A stretch of DNA of 64,000 bases, taken from contig NZ_KV917375.1 in assembly GCF_002019665.1 (NCBI RefSeq), positions 3,485,445 through 3,549,444 of the forward strand, in the 5' to 3' direction. Shown piece by piece: positions 60,818 through 64,000 of this stretch (position 1 is the first letter of the stretch; each line of letters starts with the position of its first letter). Under the pieces are notes generated by a model. It saw only the letters and a program-made list of their open reading frames with translations. It was not told the DNA's origin and did not search any database. The DNA comes from Sutcliffiella halmapala (GTDB lineage: Bacteria; Bacillota; Bacilli; Bacillales; Bacillaceae_I). The position numbers and the translations under genes are program-made.

Positions 60818-62571
60818 GTTAATACCTCGCCTCCTTTTGGCGATTGAACTTGCTGTCTTTCAAATTGCTCTTTGTACCATCCATTAGCTTTCATTAGTTG
60901 GTCGTGCAAACCAGACTCGACAATTTCACCATTTTCCATCACGATAATCCAGTCTGCATGCTGTACAGCAGATAAGCGATGTGTCGTAATAATAGTTGTC
61001 TTCCCCTTGCGTTCATTACGAATATTTTCAATAATCTTCGCTTCTGTTTTAGCATCGACAGCCGATAAGGAATCATCTAATATCAAGATTTCAGGATTAG
61101 CAATAAACGCCCTCGCAATGGAAATTCTCTGTTTTTGCCCACCAGATAGTGATACTCCTTTTTCTCCTACTAGTGTTTGAAGACCTTCTGGAAGTAATTC
61201 TAAATCCTTTTTAAAGGCGGAAGAATCAATAGCTTTCGCGATATCCTCATCAGTTGCATCCTGCTTCCCGAAGAGAATATTTTCTTTCACCGTTCTTGAA
61301 AATAGCACATGGTCCTGTGGGACATAGCCGATCCAGCTTTGTATATCCTCTAACCGGATTCGCTCCATTGGTTCCCCATCAATAGAAATAGTGCCCGTAC
61401 CAAGAGGATACTCTCTAAGTAACTGTTTAATAATCGTTGTTTTTCCACTACCTGTCTTCCCAACGATGCCTAAAGTTTGCCCCTTCTTCAAATGAAAGGT
61501 AACATTTTTTAGATTATCAACTGCTGAGGAAGGATAACGGAAGGTTACCCGATCAAACTCAATTGTTTGTGGATCTTGAATGGATACAGGTGAGTGGTGA
61601 TCAGAAACATCTGCTTGATAGGCTAACGTTTCATTTACACGATCCAAGGAAGCATTTCCTCGTTGCATCACATTGATAAGCTCCCCAATTGCAAACATCG
61701 GCCAGATAAGCATTCCGAGATATACGTTAAAAGAAACGAGTTCGCCAAGGGTTATTTCTTTATGAAACACTAAATATGCTCCATATCCTAATCCAATTAA
61801 ATAACTTGCTCCGACTAGTAATTTAATCGTCGGTTCAAACAATGAATCTATAATAGCTACCTTTACATTCTTTTTGTATACATCATCTGTCATGGTATGA
61901 AATCTAGCTTGATCAGCTTTTTCCTGCACATAAGCACGAATCACCCTTACTCCGGCAATGGATTCTAAAACACGATCATTCATATCGCCAAAGGAATCCT
62001 GCGCTTCGGTAAAACGTTGATGTATCTTTTTCCCATAAATATTCATCGCCAGCGCCATAATTGGCAATGGTAAAATCGCGGCTAGCGTTAATTTCCAACT
62101 AATTAAAAATCCCATTGTCCCAAGAATCACTAGCATAAATACCGTGGAGTCAATAAGCGTTAATACACCAAATCCGGCCGTTGTCGAGATTGCCTTCAAA
62201 TCATTGGTGGCACGCGCCATTAAATCTCCTGTTCGATTCTTTTCATAAAATGTAGGTGTCATCTTCAACAAATGCCCCATTAGTTTAGATCGTAAGGAAC
62301 GTTCTACTAAAAAGGAACTGCCGAATAACTGATACATCCATACATATGTGATTCCATAGATAACGAATGCAAGAACAAATAAAAACACCACATATTGAGT
62401 AAGTCTTTCTCCTGTAAACGCTCCAACTTGAATATCATCAATGGCCATCCCAATCATTCTTGGCGGAATAATCTCTAAAAACCCCGCAAAAATTAGCAGC
62501 GCAATAGCGATAACATATCTTTTCCAATGTTCTTTAAAAAACCAAGTCAATTTTCCTAAAACTGATAGCAT
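60814..62571 (-). CDS. bmrC: BmrC (YheI), multidrug ABC exporter half-transporter
   Basis: A 585-residue half-transporter with six helices. The ATPase domain has Walker A GKTGSGKTTII, canonical signature LSGGQKQR, and Walker B EILILDDSLSAVD, in which Asp replaces the catalytic Glu, so one ATP site of the BmrC/BmrD pair is degenerate, as known for BmrCD. AAGGGGTTGG precedes the ATG. Upstream are two leader peptides and two terminators; in B. subtilis bmrCD is controlled by ribosome-mediated attenuation through bmrB. Confidence 0.93.
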   Translation of the reverse strand: MLSVLGKLTWFFKEHWKRYVIAIALLIFAGFLEIIPPRMIGMAIDDIQVGAFTGERLTQYVVFLFVLAFVIYGITYVWMYQLFGSSFLVERSLRSKLMGHLLKMTPTFYEKNRTGDLMARATNDLKAISTTAGFGVLTLIDSTVFMLVILGTMGFLISWKLTLAAILPLPIMALAMNIYGKKIHQRFTEAQDSFGDMNDRVLESIAGVRVIRAYVQEKADQARFHTMTDDVYKKNVKVAIIDSLFEPTIKLLVGASYLIGLGYGAYLVFHKEITLGELVSFNVYLGMLIWPMFAIGELINVMQRGNASLDRVNETLAYQADVSDHHSPVSIQDPQTIEFDRVTFRYPSSAVDNLKNVTFHLKKGQTLGIVGKTGSGKTTIIKQLLREYPLGTGTISIDGEPMERIRLEDIQSWIGYVPQDHVLFSRTVKENILFGKQDATDEDIAKAIDSSAFKKDLELLPEGLQTLVGEKGVSLSGGQKQRISIARAFIANPEILILDDSLSAVDAKTEAKIIENIRNERKGKTTIITTHRLSAVQHADWIIVMENGEIVESGLHDQLMKANGWYKEQFERQQVQSPKGGEVLT

Positions 62572-62610
62572 CTATACCAACCCCTTTTTATTCTGTAATT
62601 TATTGAGGAA

Positions 62611-62673
62611 CTACCCTCCATCTGAAGCCTCTTTATACATGATCAAACGAACAACAACATTTTTCTGATTCAT
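62611..62673 (-). CDS. Leader peptide B directly upstream of bmrC
   Basis: A 20-residue ORF: MNQKNVVVRLIMYKEASDGG. CGGAGG lies 8 nt before ATG 62673; an earlier in-frame ATG at 62679 is too close to it. It ends 39 nt before the bmrC start. No domain; position and ribosome binding site suggest a leader that couples or regulates bmrC translation. Confidence 0.6.
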   Translation of the reverse strand: MNQKNVVVRLIMYKEASDGG

Positions 62674-62744
62674 TTTCATTTCCTCCGTTTTAAGTATTTG
62701 GATTTTTACCTAAGATATCATGGAAGAATATAGAAACAAAAGAA

Positions 62745-62782
62745 GGCAAAAAAAAGGCATACCGAACGTTAGCCGGTATGCC
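62745..62782 (-). terminator. Second bmrC leader terminator
   Basis: GGCATACCG pairs perfectly with CGGTATGCC on the minus strand, followed by eight T residues. It lies between the first attenuator and leader peptide B, in the path of the transcript. Confidence 0.85.
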
Positions 62783-62798
62783 TAGAATTTCAGAACAT

Positions 62799-62834
62799 AA
62801 AAAAGCACACGTCACGCTCTCTAAGTGACCTGTG
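62799..62834 (-). terminator. First bmrC leader terminator (attenuator)
   Basis: On the minus strand CACAGGTCAC pairs with GTGACGTGTG (9 of 10 positions), followed by CTTTTTTA. Its 5' arm ACAGGTCAC is also perfectly complementary to GTGACCTGT inside leader peptide A (62927-62919), giving mutually exclusive pairings. Confidence 0.75.
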
Positions 62835-62894
62835 TTATACATTCCTATTGCCTTTATAATAATCAAAAGGAGGTACAGAATCGTTTTTTACATC

Positions 62895-62984
62895 TTACAA
62901 AACGAATTCTTTATTAGGACAGGTCACGAGATTTATTAAATTGAAAAAATCTACCACTACTACATCTTTAAATAACTTAATCAT
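62895..62984 (-). CDS. Leader peptide A of the bmrCD operon (BmrB-like)
   Basis: A 29-residue ORF: starts MIKLFKDVVVVDFF, ends CPNKEFVL. GGGAGGG lies 7 nt before the ATG. In the coding sequence, GTGACCTGT (codons for V-T-C) can pair with the 5' arm of the downstream terminator. This is the layout of a ribosome-mediated attenuator; B. subtilis bmrCD has the longer BmrB leader in the same place. No sequence similarity to BmrB is claimed. Confidence 0.7.
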   Translation of the reverse strand: MIKLFKDVVVVDFFNLINLVTCPNKEFVL

Positions 62985-63040
62985 CTTCGAACCCTCCCTT
63001 TCCTTTAAAATAATAGTTTCATATAATTTCCACCATACTA

Positions 63041-63069
63041 ACTTATCACTTTGGACAAGATATTGTCAA
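63041..63069 (-). promoter_or_regulatory. Possible bmrCD operon promoter
   Basis: TTGACA (63069-63064) on the minus strand is followed after 16-17 nt by GATAAG/ATAAGT, a weak -10. It lies about 60 nt upstream of leader peptide A. Confidence 0.45.
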
Positions 63070-63094
63070 TTACTAATTTTTATGAAAATTAAAG

Positions 63095-63136
63095 AAAAAA
63101 CTCCTGCCGGTGCCAGGCACCAGCAGGAGTTTTTTT
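63095..63136. terminator. Bidirectional terminator-like palindrome
   Basis: AAAAAACTCCTGC pairs with GCAGGAGTTTTTT, with an inner GGTGCC/GGCACC. It separates the bmr leader from the csp gene. Confidence 0.75.
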
Positions 63137-63332
63137 CTCCTTGTCGAAGGGTGCTGGGATTCCTAGAGGAATATCATCTACTCTTGCTATTTTGCCAGTT
63201 TACTGTTATTCTTAAGAGGAATTATTTTTGTTCGGTATGTAAGGATTCAAAGTTAAGATTTAACTTTCGCCTTGATATTGTTTGAGCAAGAATAGTAATA
63301 CATTGTGCGTAAAGCACATAGGAGGTAACAAC

Positions 63333-63533
63333 ATGTTACAAGGTACAGTAAAATGGTTTAACGCAGAAAAAGGATTCGGATTCATCGAACGCCAAGACGG
63401 AGACGACGTATTCGTTCACTTCTCAGCTATCCAAGGCGAAGGTTTCAAATCTTTAGAAGAAGGTCAAAAAGTTACATTTGAAATCGTTCAAGGTAACCGT
63501 GGCGACCAAGCAGCTAACGTAAACAAAGCATAA
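63333..63533 (+). CDS. Cold-shock protein (CspB-like)
   Basis: A 66-residue cold-shock domain protein and RNA chaperone. RNP1 is [10 protein letters not shown]2 VFVHFSAI; it ends AANVNKA. Codon use is highly biased, as expected for an abundant protein. I place the start at ATG 63333 after AGGAGG. The 5' leader holds a small GTGC/GCAC hairpin just before the ribosome binding site. It could be any of the Bacillus CspB/C/D paralogues. A strong terminator follows. Confidence 0.94.
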   Translation: MLQGTVKWFNAEKGFGFIERQDGDDVFVHFSAIQGEGFKSLEEGQKVTFEIVQGNRGDQAANVNKA

Positions 63534-63547
63534 TTATTTCACCTTAT

Positions 63548-63577
63548 AAAAGAGACTCCCAAATTGGGAGTCTCTTT
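63548..63577 (+). terminator. csp terminator
   Basis: AAAGAGACTCCC pairs perfectly with GGGAGTCTCTTT around 5 nt, then TATTTTT. Confidence 0.9.
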
Positions 63578-63712
63578 ATTTTTCCTACACTTCTCTTAAT
63601 CTCCTCCTAATAATCTACCATGACCTGTTTTCACAAATCAGACAAAAGAATGTGACAGATTCGTTAAAGAAGTATTTTATATATTACTTTAAACCCCTAA
63701 TCCATTACAATA

Positions 63713-63735
63713 AAGATGTATTTAAAATATATCTT
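63713..63735. promoter_or_regulatory. NsrR-like palindrome upstream of hmp
   Basis: AAGATGTAT on the left and ATATATCTT on the right form a near-perfect AT-rich palindrome (centre TTAAA). It lies 3 nt after a possible -10 (TACAAT, 63705-63710) and before the hmp ribosome binding site. This matches the position and look of the NO-sensing NsrR operator of B. subtilis hmp. Confidence 0.6.
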
Positions 63736-63751
63736 TGAAGGGGATATTTTT

Positions 63752-64000
63752 ATGTTAAGCCAAAAGACGATCAAAATAGTAAAGGCAACAGCGCCTGTTT
63801 TAGCCGAAAAAGGCCTAGAAATCACAACTCACTTTTATAAGAGATTGTTTGAAAACCACCCGGAACTTCTGAATATTTTTAATCATGCTAACCAAACAAA
63901 AGGCCGTCAACAAACAGCATTAGCAAATACTATTTATGCAGCTGCTACCTATATTGATCAGCTAGAAGTATTGCTACCCGCAGTAAAACAAATAGCACAC
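63752..64000 (+). CDS. hmp: Flavohemoglobin (NO dioxygenase), 5' part
   Basis: The first 83 residues of a flavohemoglobin; the gene runs off the right edge. The globin domain starts LSQKTIKIVKATAPVLAEKG and has FYKRLFENHPELLNIFNHAN, with the proximal heme histidine in VKQIAH at the very end. Hmp detoxifies nitric oxide to nitrate. GAAGGGG precedes the ATG. The FAD/NAD domains are outside the window. Confidence 0.9.
   Translation, partial: MLSQKTIKIVKATAPVLAEKGLEITTHFYKRLFENHPELLNIFNHANQTKGRQQTALANTIYAAATYIDQLEVLLPAVKQIAH

Noticed and set aside
1-64000. tRNA or rRNA genes
   Set aside because: No cloverleaf with conserved TTCGA/GGTTC arms and CCA end, and no rRNA-like blocks, were noticed in any gap.

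Overview
The window is AT-rich Bacillaceae chromosome from an endospore former. Its gene order follows the Bacillus subtilis yhe-yha-hit-ecs-hem segment almost gene for gene, in inverted orientation. Spore genes (an alpha/beta SASP, two SscA-like peptides, YhaL, four YheC/YheD ATP-grasp proteins), the Firmicute heme genes, Hpr, PrsA and MsmX agree with this. No tRNA, rRNA, prophage, complete insertion sequence or CRISPR array was seen. Product names rest on recognised motifs and synteny, not on database searches.

Layout. 1-3.5 kb: yhgE and the TetR gene yhgD, each with the same palindromic operator. 3.5-10.2 kb: hemEHY, the class A PBP pbpF and the heme monooxygenase hmoB. 10.2-13.6 kb: the liaFSR cell-envelope stress system without liaIH, and a PAP2 phosphatase. 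13.7-18 kb: an M20 amidohydrolase and ecsABC. 18.0-18.6 kb: a gene-free stretch that appears to encode a large structured RNA. 18.6-26.9 kb: hit, a small basic protein, serC, trpP (with a TRAP-type leader), yhaH, hpr, yhaI, small membrane and spore peptides, prsA, yhaL. 26.9-38.9 kb: yhaM, an MFS exporter, the yhaNO SbcCD-like pair, a Xi-class GST, a GNAT, yhaPQ, a YhzD-like protein and yhaR. 39-41 kb: a variable patch with a broken sigma/anti-sigma locus and small hypotheticals. 41.3-51.7 kb: hemZ, yhaX, yheA, yheB and the YheC/D-type ATP-grasp cluster. 51.8-57.5 kb: a PucR-type regulator with msmX, an alpha/beta SASP gene, tcyABC. 57.8-63.1 kb: a TetR gene and the bmrCD (yheIH) multidrug ABC exporter behind a two-peptide attenuator leader. 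63.3-64 kb: a cold-shock protein and the start of hmp.

The most interesting items are: (1) the ecsA-hit intergenic RNA candidate (about 18.07-18.58 kb), closed by a roughly 21-bp long-range helix plus a perfect 10-bp helix, with four ATGAGGTG repeats each followed by a small hairpin, and ending in an intrinsic terminator; (2) the bmrCD leader, where a 29-codon ORF contains a segment that can pair with the 5' arm of a terminator; (3) several operators readable by eye (the yhgD/yhgE palindrome, a FadR box, an NsrR-like palindrome at hmp, a TRAP site at trpP, a TGACA/TGTCA array upstream of a TetR gene); (4) dispersed and tandem intergenic repeat families.
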